Made by a program: the position numbers and the translations under genes
In this document: positions 25,283 through 35,343 of the stretch, piece after piece
Layout: the number at the start of each line of letters is the position of its first letter
Numbering within the stretch: the first letter of the stretch is position 1
Source: Bacillota bacterium
GTDB lineage: Bacteria; Bacillota; Clostridia; Lachnospirales; Lachnospiraceae
Reading direction: 5' to 3'
NCBI GenBank assembly: GCA_023436225.1
Contig: JAEZKA010000076.1
Location: 62,001-126,000 of the forward strand
Length of the DNA stretch: 64,000 bases
The notes under the pieces: generated by a model
Told to the model about the DNA's origin: nothing
What the model saw: only the letters and a program-made list of their open reading frames with translations
Database searches by the model: none

Positions 25283-26161
25283 CTACTTTCCCCAAGGATT
25301 TGATATAAAATCTCCACCTCTGCACCATTTCAAATAATTCAACCCATGGAGCTGAGCCGTCATCTCCCATTCTCCTTTGTATATCGGGTCGTGATAGCCT
25401 TCAATACAGATATCACCATTATACCCACCCATATGTAAGGCAGATATTATTTTTCTCCAGTCAGTATCACCAAATCCCGGCGTCCTGTCATAAACAAATT
25501 TTTCTGCTCCGAATACACCGAAACGCTTTATTGCATCCCAGTCAACGGAAGAGTCTTTACCATGTACATGTACCACTTTTTCAATCCATTGCTTTAGCTG
25601 GGGAAGGGGATCAATTAACTGTGTTAGCTGATGTGCTGGCTCCCATTCCAGACCGAGATTGTCCTCCGGCACCTCTGTAAACATCATATCCCAAGCCTTG
25701 GGATTAAAGCCTATATTACAAGTGGCCTGATTCCAGGTTCCTCCCATCGGACAGTTTTCTATACCTATTTTGATCTGATTGTCCGCAGCACGTTTCGAAA
25801 GTTCACGGAACACTTTTCCGAATACCGGAACAGCTTCCTCTACCGGTCTTCCCTCAATTGCTCCTGCAAAGGTAGTAATGATATTTGTGCCAAATAATTT
25901 GGCAGAATCAATACAATACTCCAAATTCTTTCTATGCTCTTCATATTGCAATGGATTACAGTACAATCCCAGACTGGATACCGTGACACCGGTATCACCC
26001 AATATATCCTTGACTTTCTTTGATAATTCCAATAAATCCACATTTTCTAAAGACATATGAAAATTAAATGAGACGGTCTCAAAACCCGCATCCAGCATTG
26101 CTGGAAGCCATTCAACAGCCTTGATTCCCGGTATACAGGTTCCAATTTTTATTTGTTCCAT
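25283..26161 (-). CDS. Sugar phosphate isomerase/epimerase-like TIM-barrel protein
   Basis: Cytoplasmic 292-residue protein of the xylose-isomerase-like TIM-barrel (AP endonuclease 2) superfamily. Strand ends carry likely metal ligands: IGIENCPMGGTW (Glu near 154), LGLEWEPAH, VVHVHGKDSSVDW and ICIEGYHDP. It probably isomerises or epimerises a sugar taken up by the neighbouring transporter. It sits between the Opp-type transporter genes and the family 1 binding protein, all on the minus strand. The ribosome site before ATG 26161 (AAAGGA) is distant. Confidence 0.88.
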   Translation of the reverse strand: MEQIKIGTCIPGIKAVEWLPAMLDAGFETVSFNFHMSLENVDLLELSKKVKDILGDTGVTVSSLGLYCNPLQYEEHRKNLEYCIDSAKLFGTNIITTFAGAIEGRPVEEAVPVFGKVFRELSKRAADNQIKIGIENCPMGGTWNQATCNIGFNPKAWDMMFTEVPEDNLGLEWEPAHQLTQLIDPLPQLKQWIEKVVHVHGKDSSVDWDAIKRFGVFGAEKFVYDRTPGFGDTDWRKIISALHMGGYNGDICIEGYHDPIYKGEWEMTAQLHGLNYLKWCRGGDFISNPWGK

Positions 26162-26232
26162 AATAATAGTAACGCATCCTTTCTGTACTCAGTCGTCTTT
26201 ATTCCGCCAATGTTTCATTTTGCTTTGATGAG

Positions 26233-27216
26233 TTACTTATCCATCATACCATTTAATGGATGGAAGCACAACACCTTCCGCCCGTCGGCTGAAGCCTTCA
26301 TATCCGGTCTGGATTTTCTACATTCCTCGGTAGCATAAGAACAGCGGGGAGCAAATTTGCAATAGCTGATTGCATACTCTTTGTCCTCTGTGTCTGGCAT
26401 TACCAATTCCTGATCCCATTTTTCTCCTACTCTTGGAACTGCATTCATTAGTAACTCCGTATATGGATGTGCCGGATTATCCATGATTTCCTTAGCCTTT
26501 CCATATTCGATCAGGCAGCCTCTATATAATGTAGCAATATAATCTGATACATAGTAAGCAGTTGAAAGATCATGGGTAACATAGATAAATGATACATTAT
26601 ATTTATCCTTCAGCTCTTTGAATAAATTTACGATATTCATTTTCATAGATGCATCAATTGCAGCGACCGGTTCATCGGCAATGATAAGCTTAGGTCTGGT
26701 AATGAGCGCTCTGGCAATCGACACTCTCTGCAGTTCTCCGCCCGAGAACTGAGTCGGATATTTGCCCCTTACTACCTCAAGTGACATACCTACGCTTTTT
26801 AGTGTATCATCGACCAGCTTTTCCGCCTCTTTTTTATTTTTCGCTATCTTCAGGCGAAGAGCTGTATTAAACAGATAGGTATCGACTGTTTTTCTCATCG
26901 AGAAGGATTCATACGGATTCTGAAAGATCGGCTGTACATCCAGCCTGAATTGAAAGGGATCGTATCCTTTGCGATCTCGGTAAGATTTTCCGGAAAGCAG
27001 TATATCTCCCTGATCCGGATCATGCATACGCAGAATCATCTTGCATAAGGTTGATTTACCACAACCTGATTCACCTACAATGGAAAGGATAACGGGCTTA
27101 CCTGCATCGATATCGATATTGATCTCATCCACAGCGACAAGCCTCTTTTTACTTAGCATCCCACCTATATGGAAGGATTTGGTGATATTTTTTATTTCAA
27201 GCAATTTTTCAGACAT
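26233..27216 (-). CDS. Oligopeptide/oligosaccharide ABC transporter ATPase (OppF/DppF type)
   Basis: Second ATPase of an Opp-family importer, 327 residues. Walker A GESGCGKSTLCKMILRM, signature FSGGELQRVSIARAL, Walker B LIIADEPVAAID and switch VTHD are present. The C-terminus has a cysteine cluster (YCKFAPRCSYATEECR, then a later LCFHP), the usual oligopeptide-transporter C-terminal motif that may bind an Fe-S cluster. AAGGAGG precedes ATG 27216, six bases after the OppD-type gene stop. Linked with an isomerase and carbohydrate sensing genes, so oligosaccharide is the likelier cargo. Confidence 0.94.
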   Translation of the reverse strand: MSEKLLEIKNITKSFHIGGMLSKKRLVAVDEINIDIDAGKPVILSIVGESGCGKSTLCKMILRMHDPDQGDILLSGKSYRDRKGYDPFQFRLDVQPIFQNPYESFSMRKTVDTYLFNTALRLKIAKNKKEAEKLVDDTLKSVGMSLEVVRGKYPTQFSGGELQRVSIARALITRPKLIIADEPVAAIDASMKMNIVNLFKELKDKYNVSFIYVTHDLSTAYYVSDYIATLYRGCLIEYGKAKEIMDNPAHPYTELLMNAVPRVGEKWDQELVMPDTEDKEYAISYCKFAPRCSYATEECRKSRPDMKASADGRKVLCFHPLNGMMDK

Positions 27217-27222
27217 ATTACA

Positions 27223-28194
27223 TTATACCTCCTTCCCATTCAGTAAATGACAGGCTGCAAAACGCCCCTTCTCCACTTCACAAAACTTCGGTACCGCATT
27301 TTTGCATATGTCCTTCGCTTTCGGGCAACGAGGTGCAAATCGGCAGCCCGGAGGTGGGTTAGTAAGTGCAGGGGGTCTTCCCGGTATTCCTGTTTTCTGA
27401 CTCTTATCTCCTACCCGCGGGAGGGCTCCTACCAGCATCTGTGTATATGGATGAAGCGGCCTTTCAAAGATATCCTCTGTCCTGCCCAACTCAGCCATAC
27501 TACCTGAGTACATAATACCCATGCGGTCAGTGATCTGATAATGCACGCCCATATCATGACTTACGATGACCATGGTGTTCTTTAACTGCTTTTGAAGACG
27601 CATGAGCATCATAAGTATTCCCCTTTGAACGACAACATCAAGAGCTGTCGTCGGTTCATCTGCCAGAACCACATTGGGAGACATAAAGGTTGCCAGCGCA
27701 ATTATAACACGCTGTCTCATTCCTCCGGAGAGCTGGAATGGATAAGCCTTCAATAAATCAGATGAGAGACTAAGCTCTTCCAGATAGTCTGAGACTCTTT
27801 TTAAGGTTATCTCCTTGGGCTCTCTCATTCGATCTGTCTTCGGAATAGAATCAAGAAATTGATTTTTGAGTGGTACAATCGGATTCAGTACACTCTGCGC
27901 TGCTTGCGGTACATAAGAAATATTCTCCCACCAGGCCTTTCTGATCTGTCCGGTCTCAAAGGAAAAAGCTTTCCCATTCTTTTCGCCACTCAGTATAAGC
28001 TTACCCGAGTCCACAACCATAGGAAATTCTATAATATCATACAATGCTTTTAATAAGGTTGTCTTGCCACAGCCTGATTCTCCGGCTATTCCGAAAATTT
28101 CATTATCATATATTTCAAAATCCACATCGTTAATAACATGCACCGGTCCGCTGATTGTTGAATACGAGGTGGATAAATGGTCAATTTTTATCAT
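27223..28194 (-). CDS. Oligopeptide/oligosaccharide ABC transporter ATPase (OppD/DppD type)
   Basis: First ATPase of the importer, 323 residues. Walker A GESGCGKTTLLKALYD, signature LSGGMRQRVIIALA, Walker B VVLADEPTTALD and switch histidine in VIVSHD are intact. The C-terminal NPPPGCRFAPRCPKAKDIC carries the conserved cysteines of this family. It starts with ATG three bases after the permease stop, and six bases separate its stop from the next ATPase, so the four transporter genes form one operon. Confidence 0.94.
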   Translation of the reverse strand: MIKIDHLSTSYSTISGPVHVINDVDFEIYDNEIFGIAGESGCGKTTLLKALYDIIEFPMVVDSGKLILSGEKNGKAFSFETGQIRKAWWENISYVPQAAQSVLNPIVPLKNQFLDSIPKTDRMREPKEITLKRVSDYLEELSLSSDLLKAYPFQLSGGMRQRVIIALATFMSPNVVLADEPTTALDVVVQRGILMMLMRLQKQLKNTMVIVSHDMGVHYQITDRMGIMYSGSMAELGRTEDIFERPLHPYTQMLVGALPRVGDKSQKTGIPGRPPALTNPPPGCRFAPRCPKAKDICKNAVPKFCEVEKGRFAACHLLNGKEV

Positions 28195-28197
28195 TTC

Positions 28198-29046
28198 CTA
28201 CCTTCCTCTCTTCATTGATAGATAATCGTTATAGCCTGTTATTAGGAGGAACAGACCGATAAACATTAGAGCCGTAGCAATAATCGGAGAACCTATCCAG
28301 AACCACTGCTTTGTAAAAATAGCATTACGTTCTCTTGCCCACTGAATCATATTTCCCAGAGAAATAAGGTTACCAGGTGACAGACCCAGAACAGCAAGAC
28401 TCGATTCAGAAGCAATCGCCGCGAGAGTAGCATTCATAAAGTTTGAGAGTGACCAGGTAAAAGCATATGGAAGTATCTCTGTGACAACAACCTGAACGGT
28501 ACCTTCACCTGAAAACCATGCCGTATGTATAAAATCCCGCTCGCGCATGGATAAAGCCATCGAACGAATCTGACGACTCGGCCAAGCCCATGCGAACATC
28601 GCTAATACCAGTGCCATAACTAAAACCGTAGAGGATCCCTTCATAAATGAGGTCATTAATATGAGTATCGGAAGAGAAGGAATAACGATAAAAGTATCGG
28701 TAATCACAGTAAGGACGCGATCAACCACACCTCCTGAAAATCCTGCCAGAAGTCCAATAAATACACCTGCAACGGTACCTATGGTAGCCACGATAAGACC
28801 TATCATGAGAGAATTATGAATTGACTCAATCAATAGCCACATCACATCCTGTCCCATACTTGTAGTCCCAAGCCAATGTTGTGGTGAAGGCTGAAGTTTC
28901 CCTGGATAAGAATTAAAGGTAAACGGGTTTGTATGGGGTAGAAAATATATGCCAAAACCAATAATGACAAATATCGAGGTCATTATCATTCCTACTTTTA
29001 GACTTATATTCGCATTTTTCCAAAATTTCTTTATATTTATTTTCAA
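28198..29046 (-). CDS. Opp-type ABC transporter permease (OppC/DppC type)
   Basis: A 282-residue membrane permease. The first helix (about 18-37) is followed by HWLGTTSMGQDVMWLLIESIHNSLMIGLIVA, the classical OppC entry region (HxLGTD...G.D). The EAA-like ATPase contact is near AWFSGEGTVQVVVTEILPY. AGGAGG at 29063 overlaps a possible GTG start at 29058, leaving no spacing. I prefer TTG 29046, eleven bases after the site. Nine bases or so separate it from the OppB-type gene. Confidence 0.9.
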   Translation of the reverse strand: MKINIKKFWKNANISLKVGMIMTSIFVIIGFGIYFLPHTNPFTFNSYPGKLQPSPQHWLGTTSMGQDVMWLLIESIHNSLMIGLIVATIGTVAGVFIGLLAGFSGGVVDRVLTVITDTFIVIPSLPILILMTSFMKGSSTVLVMALVLAMFAWAWPSRQIRSMALSMRERDFIHTAWFSGEGTVQVVVTEILPYAFTWSLSNFMNATLAAIASESSLAVLGLSPGNLISLGNMIQWARERNAIFTKQWFWIGSPIIATALMFIGLFLLITGYNDYLSMKRGR

Positions 29047-29067
29047 AAGCTTTTCCACCTCCTACAC

Positions 29068-30066
29068 TTAATTGTATCGAATACGCGGGTCAATAAACGG
29101 ATAGATCAGATCCACGATTAATGTTGCAGTTGATATTGCCACGATAGAAATTGTGATACAACCAAGTATCATATTGTAGTCAGACATCAATATAGCCTTT
29201 TGTACCAGAGAGCCAACTCCCGGATAGCCGAATACAATTTCAGTCATGATAGAACCGCCGAATACACCGCCTAGACTCATTGCCAGAGCGGTAACCTGAG
29301 TTAAAATTGAATTACGAAATACATAATTTTTTCCTATCTTGCCCTCTGGAATTCCTCTATAACGGGCAAATAGTACAAAATCCTCCTCTGAAGTAGTGCC
29401 AGCGAGGGATTTCATGGATATAATCCACCATCCGGTTCCTAGCATCAGCATGGACAGAGCCGGTAGAATCGATGCCTTAAGAAGCGATGAGAACCAAACT
29501 GCAGAACTTCCCTGCGTGTTGATGGTTGTCTGTATAGGAAACCATCCCAGAACGAATGCAAACACAATCTGTAATACCAGTGCTATAATAAAATAAGGAA
29601 CGGGATAAATACATATCGCTACCCCCTCCAGTATTTTGGATGAAAGTTTATTTTTACGAAAACCTGCAAGAAGACCGATTACATTACCTATGATCCAGGC
29701 AAAGACGGTCGTCGACAGAGAAAGAAAAAGTGTATACGGCAAATACATGCCGATAATTTCCCCTACGGGAGTTGGATAGTTCATCAGTGATGGTCCAAAA
29801 TCAAAGTGTAATAATCCATTCCAGAGGAAGCTGAAATACTGCTCGATTAGCGATCCCTCCAAGCCGAATTGAACCCTAAGCTGTGAACGAAGTGCTTCCA
29901 TTTGAACCGGATCCATCTGTCCGGAACGGGATTGCATCTGTCCGATCATATTTTCCACAGGATCAGAAGGAAACATGCGGGGAATAAAAAAGATAAAAGT
30001 AATACCAATCCACACTGTTAATAAATAAGTTAAAAATCTCAAGCCAAAATATTTTTTAAATTTCAA
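29068..30066 (-). CDS. Opp-type ABC transporter permease (OppB/DppB type)
   Basis: Membrane permease of about 332 residues. Starts with KFKKYFGLRFLTYLLTVWIGITFIFFIPRM, the typical first helix. It then has LRVQFGLEGSLIEQYFSFLWNGLLHFDFG, the ARYRGIPEGKIGKNYVFRNSIL ATPase contact loop, and a C-terminal GYPGVGSLVQKAILMSDY. The TTG start at 30066 has AAAGGAG eight bases upstream; a frame reaching 30120 gives an unlikely hydrophilic leader. It follows the binding protein gene after a hairpin at 30149-30185. Confidence 0.92.
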   Translation of the reverse strand: MKFKKYFGLRFLTYLLTVWIGITFIFFIPRMFPSDPVENMIGQMQSRSGQMDPVQMEALRSQLRVQFGLEGSLIEQYFSFLWNGLLHFDFGPSLMNYPTPVGEIIGMYLPYTLFLSLSTTVFAWIIGNVIGLLAGFRKNKLSSKILEGVAICIYPVPYFIIALVLQIVFAFVLGWFPIQTTINTQGSSAVWFSSLLKASILPALSMLMLGTGWWIISMKSLAGTTSEEDFVLFARYRGIPEGKIGKNYVFRNSILTQVTALAMSLGGVFGGSIMTEIVFGYPGVGSLVQKAILMSDYNMILGCITISIVAISTATLIVDLIYPFIDPRIRYN

Positions 30067-30148
30067 CGGCTTCACTCCTTTTTTCATAAATTCGTGCCAG
30101 TTTTTATACATAAAATACATATTTCACAAGCTACTATTGTTATAAATA

Positions 30149-30185
30149 CTGTTACTGCCCGGTGAATGCCACCAGGCAGTAACAG
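30149..30185 (-). terminator. Intercistronic hairpin between binding protein and permease genes
   Basis: CTGTTACTGCC (30149-30159) pairs perfectly with GGCAGTAACAG (30175-30185), with extra GGTG/CACC pairing in the loop. No T-run follows, so it is more likely an mRNA-stabilising hairpin or attenuator that raises the binding protein over the permeases. Confidence 0.7.
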
Positions 30186-30263
30186 TAAACATTCTTATAT
30201 CTTAGTTTATCAAACTAATCCTTCATGCCCATACAATCTATTTTGTGAATTAGCTTGTTACTA

Positions 30264-32258
30264 CTATTTAACCGGTGAAATCTCTGTTGTTATGTATTTG
30301 AAACAGCTCCACCACCACCAAGGTCCGTTATAGGGATTTTCTGCGCTTGGATAGTTATTCCAGTATGTGCTGTTTGTAGGAACGAACTTAACACCGGAAT
30401 GGAAACCGATGAAAGGAAGATCCTGAATAGCTATCTTAAAGAATTCGATACCTAACTCATAGGACTTCGGATCATCTGGAGAAAGCTTAGATAACTCATG
30501 AATAATTTTAGTAGCTTCTGCATTATTCCAACGAGAGCCCTGACCTGAACCTCTCTCTCCGATCGGAACGATAAGATCGGCATCCCAACCATTGATCTGA
30601 GAATAGATGTCTTTTGTTATGAAACCGGTAGGCCAGTAGCCACCAACATCATACTGTCCAGTTACCTCATTGGTGCTCCAGGTTGCACTGGATTCACTAA
30701 CAAGATTAATCTTGAAGCCAAATTTGGTTAACTGATCATAAGCTGCCTGTGTACCACGACCAGCCTGAGCTTCTGTATCAGCTAAATATGTCATGTTAAA
30801 GGTGAAGGGTTGACCGTTAAAATACCAGCCATCAGCCTTTTTCTCAAGACCAGCTTTAACAAACAGCTTCTCTGCTGCTGCGGGATCGTACTTCCAGCAA
30901 CCTGCGCCGAACATATCGATCAAAGCTTCGTGATCTGTTGTAATATCATAACCTTTACCTCTAAGAACAGTTGCAATTCTTTCTGCATAACCGGAGTCAA
31001 AGGGCTTCACAGTAGTTCCATCGCCCAGATCAAGCTCAAATGACTCAAGCCAAGGAAGGATAGGCTTAACATAAAGCTCTTGAGCAGCACTGGTATTAGT
31101 AAGAATAGGGAACGGTGAAGAACGTCCAACACCGTCAAATATGTTCTGTGATATCTCATCAAAGTTCATTGCAAGTGCAATACCCCAACGGAAATCCTTG
31201 TTGTCATAGGGAGCTCCCTTACCCATAGAGAAAGCTAAGCCCTTGGAACAGGGGTCATCACTTGTAGCATAGGGGAAATCCTTGTACCAGCATGCAATGT
31301 TCGGATTCTGTTCAGTCATAACCTGTAGCATCTCAGGAGTAACCTCGCAAAGGATATCCACTTCGTTATTGATCAAACTCATCTGACGGCTTGTATCGTC
31401 GCCAAGATTTCTGAACCATACGTATTTAGCTAAAGGCTCTTTGCCAGTTACAACACCAACGGTGCTAGACTGCCAGTCTTCACGACGCTCATAAAGAACC
31501 CACTTTCCTAATTCGTCATAAGCCTTAACCGTATAGGGACCAGCAACAACAGGCTCTGAATCTTTGAACTGAGTTACATCTGGCTGCTTGGAGTAGATAT
31601 GCTCAGGAACAATTCTCAAATCATTACCCCAGATAGTAACACCAAATCTCAGTGATAATCGAGGGAATGCTTCCTTCGTAACAATCTTAACGGTGTAATC
31701 GTCAACTTTCTCGACGGATTTAAAGATCTGATTATAATATGCACTCTGATTAATACCGGAGTTAGCCATAATCATATTAAAGGTAAATACAACATCCTCT
31801 GCATTTAAATCTTCGCCATCCGACCATTTAATGCCCTGACGGATCTTAACGGTATGCTCGGTAAAATCTGCATTTGACACAGGCATTCCATCAGCTACTT
31901 CGCCGAATTGCTCACCTTTTACCGTATCAATTTCCCACATCATAGCTGACATAAGCTGATGAATACCAAAGCCCATTGTAGTTCCCTGCATATAGGAATT
32001 AAACTGTCCTGGTGTATCAGTAGGTGACTGACACTCAACAATAAGTGTCTCATTTCTTGGTGTTCCAACCTCAGTCATCTCCCCAGATGGTGCTGCTGTC
32101 TCTCCACCATCCTTTGTTTCATTTGTGGCTTTCTCTTCTACTTTGGGATTCTGCGTATCAGTCGTATCGTTCTTCGGTTTAGCGCAACCTGCGAACATCG
32201 TACCTACGAGAATAAGAGCCACAACGCATGCCAGTATTCTGTGCATTGCTTTTTTCAT
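30264..32258 (-). CDS. Family 5 ABC transporter substrate-binding lipoprotein
   Basis: A 664-residue extracellular lipoprotein. Lipobox MFAGC with Cys25, then a Thr/Asn/Glu-rich linker (26-70). The SBP family 5 fold follows, with VKIRQGIKWSDGEDLNAEDVVFTFNMIM as the family signature and VDDYTVKIVTKEAFPRL. A tryptophan-rich C-terminus (YNGPWWWWSCFKY) may help bind sugar rings, as in cellodextrin- or xylan-oligosaccharide-binding members of this family. It heads the importer operon, and GGAGG lies before ATG 32258. Confidence 0.94.
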   Translation of the reverse strand: MKKAMHRILACVVALILVGTMFAGCAKPKNDTTDTQNPKVEEKATNETKDGGETAAPSGEMTEVGTPRNETLIVECQSPTDTPGQFNSYMQGTTMGFGIHQLMSAMMWEIDTVKGEQFGEVADGMPVSNADFTEHTVKIRQGIKWSDGEDLNAEDVVFTFNMIMANSGINQSAYYNQIFKSVEKVDDYTVKIVTKEAFPRLSLRFGVTIWGNDLRIVPEHIYSKQPDVTQFKDSEPVVAGPYTVKAYDELGKWVLYERREDWQSSTVGVVTGKEPLAKYVWFRNLGDDTSRQMSLINNEVDILCEVTPEMLQVMTEQNPNIACWYKDFPYATSDDPCSKGLAFSMGKGAPYDNKDFRWGIALAMNFDEISQNIFDGVGRSSPFPILTNTSAAQELYVKPILPWLESFELDLGDGTTVKPFDSGYAERIATVLRGKGYDITTDHEALIDMFGAGCWKYDPAAAEKLFVKAGLEKKADGWYFNGQPFTFNMTYLADTEAQAGRGTQAAYDQLTKFGFKINLVSESSATWSTNEVTGQYDVGGYWPTGFITKDIYSQINGWDADLIVPIGERGSGQGSRWNNAEATKIIHELSKLSPDDPKSYELGIEFFKIAIQDLPFIGFHSGVKFVPTNSTYWNNYPSAENPYNGPWWWWSCFKYITTEISPVK

Positions 32259-32410
32259 TGTAAACCTCCTCTGTCATAATTAGAATTTATTTACTAGTTA
32301 CTTTTTCATCTTAACATCTAAGAACTTATTCATAAATTCCAATATTTTAACAAGGGGGTAAATTATTAATCTCTACTGATTTAGTTTTGTCAGTAAACCT
32401 AATTCAGTGC

Positions 32411-33676
32411 CTAGTTTTCTATAATTGCAATTCTCACCTTATCTTGCATGGCATCTGCAATATTACGTATGGAAGAATTGGATTCACTTAATAATTGATA
32501 TATTCCGTCCGATATGGCAGTTGAAATATCGAACCAGGAATTAAGCGAACTCTTGGCTATTCCATGCATTTTCTGCTTTTGAACGAACTCCCTGCTGACT
32601 ACATATCCACTCTCTTCAAAATTATATTCTACATCAATATGTACAGGAATGGTTGCTGTTTCATCCGCAATCTGACTTACAATACTCTTCTGAGTTATAT
32701 AGTCAAGGAATTTGATGGATGCATCATAATCAGCAGTGATCGTAATTCCAATATTTTTGCCATGAAACATAAAATTTTCTTTCTTTTCATAGGGAACTGT
32801 CCCAACTCCTACCTCAAAATCGATGTCCTTGGATTTGATAACGGATAAGGCACTAAGATTATTAATCATCATCGCAATTTCACCATCAACGAATTTCTTG
32901 GTTAAATCCTGCTGATTCCAGTTAATACACTGGGCCGGTATCAGCTTGTTCGTTTTCAGATAATTAAATAATTCAAACACCTTCATACCGCCTTCTCCAT
33001 TAATTTCTCGGATGGAGCCCCCTGTTGAATAAAGCATCTGCAGGAAAAGGGCAGTGATTTCCTCCGATTGTCTTGCCCCGATCCCAATTCCGTAAATTCC
33101 AACCTTCTGAACCTTTCTGGCAGTTTCTTTCAAATCATCCCAATTCACGGGTACCGTGGCATCATTTTCAGCAAAAAGATTTTTATTCCATATCAACACA
33201 TAAGGATCACAGGTCAATGGAATCCCGTAATATTTTCCATTGCTTCTGGTATTATTCCACTGCACTAAAGAATAATGGGGTACCATAAATGTGCCATTGA
33301 TGTATTCACTCAGGTCTCTAAGTACATTAAGATTAATCAGTGCAGGCATTGTAGAGTTGTCGCATACGACTAAATCTGCTAACTGGTTCTGGTCCAAATT
33401 CATGCAGATTTCTTTCTTGAAATCGTTCTTGGATAAGAACTCAATCTCTACGTTAGGGTTGCCTTCGATTTTGGAATACTGGCTTGCTATATCCTTGAGT
33501 ATCTTATTGTTTGCCGTGTTATCATAGGGCGCCAATATACGCAATACCTTTCTTTCTGGTTCCGGACTATCTGCCTGCGATTGATTTATACTATATTGGG
33601 TGTAATCGCTCTTGATAAGTAATAAGATAACCATTATCGCTAATGATAAAATTACATTTACACGAAACATTTTCAT
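32411..33676 (-). CDS. Membrane-anchored family 1 solute-binding protein of a sensing module
   Basis: A 421-residue protein with an uncleaved-looking N-terminal helix (about 7-21) and no lipobox cysteine. A family 1 sugar-binding fold follows: VLRILAPYDNTANNKILKDIA, LADLVVCDNSTMPALI, YYGIPLTCDPYVLIWNKNLF and IAMMINNLSALSVI. It is encoded in line with the YesN-like regulator and YesM-like kinase upstream, with no permease. I infer that it captures an extracellular sugar and presents it to the kinase. ATG 33676 follows the leader GGTTAGT. Confidence 0.8.
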   Translation of the reverse strand: MKMFRVNVILSLAIMVILLLIKSDYTQYSINQSQADSPEPERKVLRILAPYDNTANNKILKDIASQYSKIEGNPNVEIEFLSKNDFKKEICMNLDQNQLADLVVCDNSTMPALINLNVLRDLSEYINGTFMVPHYSLVQWNNTRSNGKYYGIPLTCDPYVLIWNKNLFAENDATVPVNWDDLKETARKVQKVGIYGIGIGARQSEEITALFLQMLYSTGGSIREINGEGGMKVFELFNYLKTNKLIPAQCINWNQQDLTKKFVDGEIAMMINNLSALSVIKSKDIDFEVGVGTVPYEKKENFMFHGKNIGITITADYDASIKFLDYITQKSIVSQIADETATIPVHIDVEYNFEESGYVVSREFVQKQKMHGIAKSSLNSWFDISTAISDGIYQLLSESNSSIRNIADAMQDKVRIAIIEN

Positions 33677-33703
33677 ACTAACCTTCCATTCTGCCCCAAA
33701 CCC

Positions 33704-33739
33704 GCGAAATTGGGCGGCAGCACAAATTTGCCGATTGAA
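33704..33739. repeat. Intergenic repeat A, copy 1
   Basis: The sequence GCGAAATTGGGCGGCAGCAC followed by AA, one base and TTTGCC(G)ATTGAA recurs at 45031-45107. In both places it lies in the leader of a minus-strand gene, 28-30 bases before the start codon. It can fold through the AAATT/AATTT arms. Confidence 0.55.
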
Positions 33740-33767
33740 CTATTACTGATTTTTCTACCTTTCATTC

Positions 33768-35282
33768 TCACACTGTTACCTTCTTATACTCTGATGGTGA
33801 GATGCCACAGACCGTCTTAAATACCTTGTTAAAATATTTAGGATCTTTAAATCCGACATGATCGGCTACTTCCTGTATTCGGTACTTACCGGAAAGTATC
33901 ATACGCTTGGCAATACTGATTCTAAAATTCCTTAGAAATACAACAAAATTGACATTGATTTCCTGGTAAAACAGCTTACTTAAATATTCTGGTGTGACGC
34001 CAACCAGATTGGCAGCATCTGATAATGTAATATTTTTGCTATAATTGTCCCTAATATAATTAATAACCTTCAATACAGTTAAATTCTCAACATCAATCTC
34101 CTCGTCATTAACAGAAAGTATGGTATGTACAATCTTTTCATAGTTAAAGATCAAATCAACTTTCGATTTACTATCAATAATGTTATTAACAAAGTAATGA
34201 AAAATTAACATAGGCTCCGGCTGCGTATTATATTCTTTCGCCATATTATATACACTCGAAGAAAATCGAGCGGTATACTCCCTGATCAACTCCGGTCTGC
34301 CATTGCTTTCAATGATTAACTCCTTGAATTTATTACTAGTTTTTAGCGCTTTCTCATAATCTCCGTTAATAATCTCTTTACGGATACGATTTTCCAGATC
34401 CACCGGGTAGGTTATCTGGCTGAATTTCAGAACCTCTACCATCTGTTTGTCGAGAATCACATCATTGCCATAGACAAACGCATAAGATAGGAGTTCCTTC
34501 AGCTCTGAAATAGAATTCTCAAGATTGGTTAACCCTACCATGGAAGTATAACTGCAGTGGCAACTGCCAATCTCATTTAAACAAGGTAGAATATGAGTAG
34601 AAAACATTTTATTTAAGATCTTATTTTTTGCCGTATCAATGATAAGAACCAGTATTCCATCAGAAAAAGATAAATGTATCACATGGAAATTTAAAGTACA
34701 CAAGGAGTTTAATTTATTCTTTATACAATGAATCATTTCTCCCACTGTCTCCTGATCCAGACTATCCGGCTTTACCAGAAATAAAGTGATTTCCATTTTG
34801 TCATTAACCATCAATAGTTTGGATAGCTGTTGTATTAATTGCTCCTTCATACCAGATTCGCAAGTCATTAAACTCCAAATCAGCTGTGCAGAATTTGTTT
34901 TCTCTGAACGCTCTTTTACTATCTTGGCTTCGGTTTCATGTAAAACCGATATAAAGCTCTCTACGTCAACCGGCTTTAATACATAATCTACTACACCCAG
35001 ATGCAATGCCGTTCTGACATACTCAAATGAAGAAAAGCCCGTCAGAATCAATGCATAATATGAAATACCTTCCAGCTCAAGTCCTTGGAGCATAGTTAAA
35101 CCATCCATTTCTGGCATCTGAATGTCTGATATGATTAAATCCGGTTTCATTTCTTTGATCAATTTACTACCTTCTACCCCGTTAGAAGCGGTACCACATA
35201 TTTCATACTCCGTAAACTTATTGATAATTTTAATCAAGCCTTCTTTAATTTTAGGTTCATCTTCAACAATAATAATACGCAT
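33768..35282 (-). CDS. Response regulator, YesN/AraC type
   Basis: A 504-residue regulator started at ATG 35282 (GGAGGAG upstream; six extra codons in the longer frame are rejected). The receiver domain (1-120) has acidic pocket VEDE, phosphorylatable Asp53 in LIISDIQMP, and LKPV. The middle (about 130-395) is an undefined linker region. The C-terminal 100 residues form the AraC double HTH: NITLSDAANLVGVTPEYLSKLFYQ and IQEVADHVGFKDPKYFNKVFKTVCGISPSEYK, abbreviated. It is paired with the kinase gene 61 bases upstream, and probably activates the adjacent transporter genes. Confidence 0.93.
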   Translation of the reverse strand: MRIIIVEDEPKIKEGLIKIINKFTEYEICGTASNGVEGSKLIKEMKPDLIISDIQMPEMDGLTMLQGLELEGISYYALILTGFSSFEYVRTALHLGVVDYVLKPVDVESFISVLHETEAKIVKERSEKTNSAQLIWSLMTCESGMKEQLIQQLSKLLMVNDKMEITLFLVKPDSLDQETVGEMIHCIKNKLNSLCTLNFHVIHLSFSDGILVLIIDTAKNKILNKMFSTHILPCLNEIGSCHCSYTSMVGLTNLENSISELKELLSYAFVYGNDVILDKQMVEVLKFSQITYPVDLENRIRKEIINGDYEKALKTSNKFKELIIESNGRPELIREYTARFSSSVYNMAKEYNTQPEPMLIFHYFVNNIIDSKSKVDLIFNYEKIVHTILSVNDEEIDVENLTVLKVINYIRDNYSKNITLSDAANLVGVTPEYLSKLFYQEINVNFVVFLRNFRISIAKRMILSGKYRIQEVADHVGFKDPKYFNKVFKTVCGISPSEYKKVTV

Positions 35283-35343
35283 TAATCTCCTCCGACACAT
35301 ACTTTACTGATGCATTACATTAAGTCTCACTGCATGTATAGCT

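Noticed and set aside
33704..33739. Repeat A as a known riboswitch
   Set aside because: It is too short and does not show the conserved core of the c-di-GMP riboswitch or of any other class I can name.
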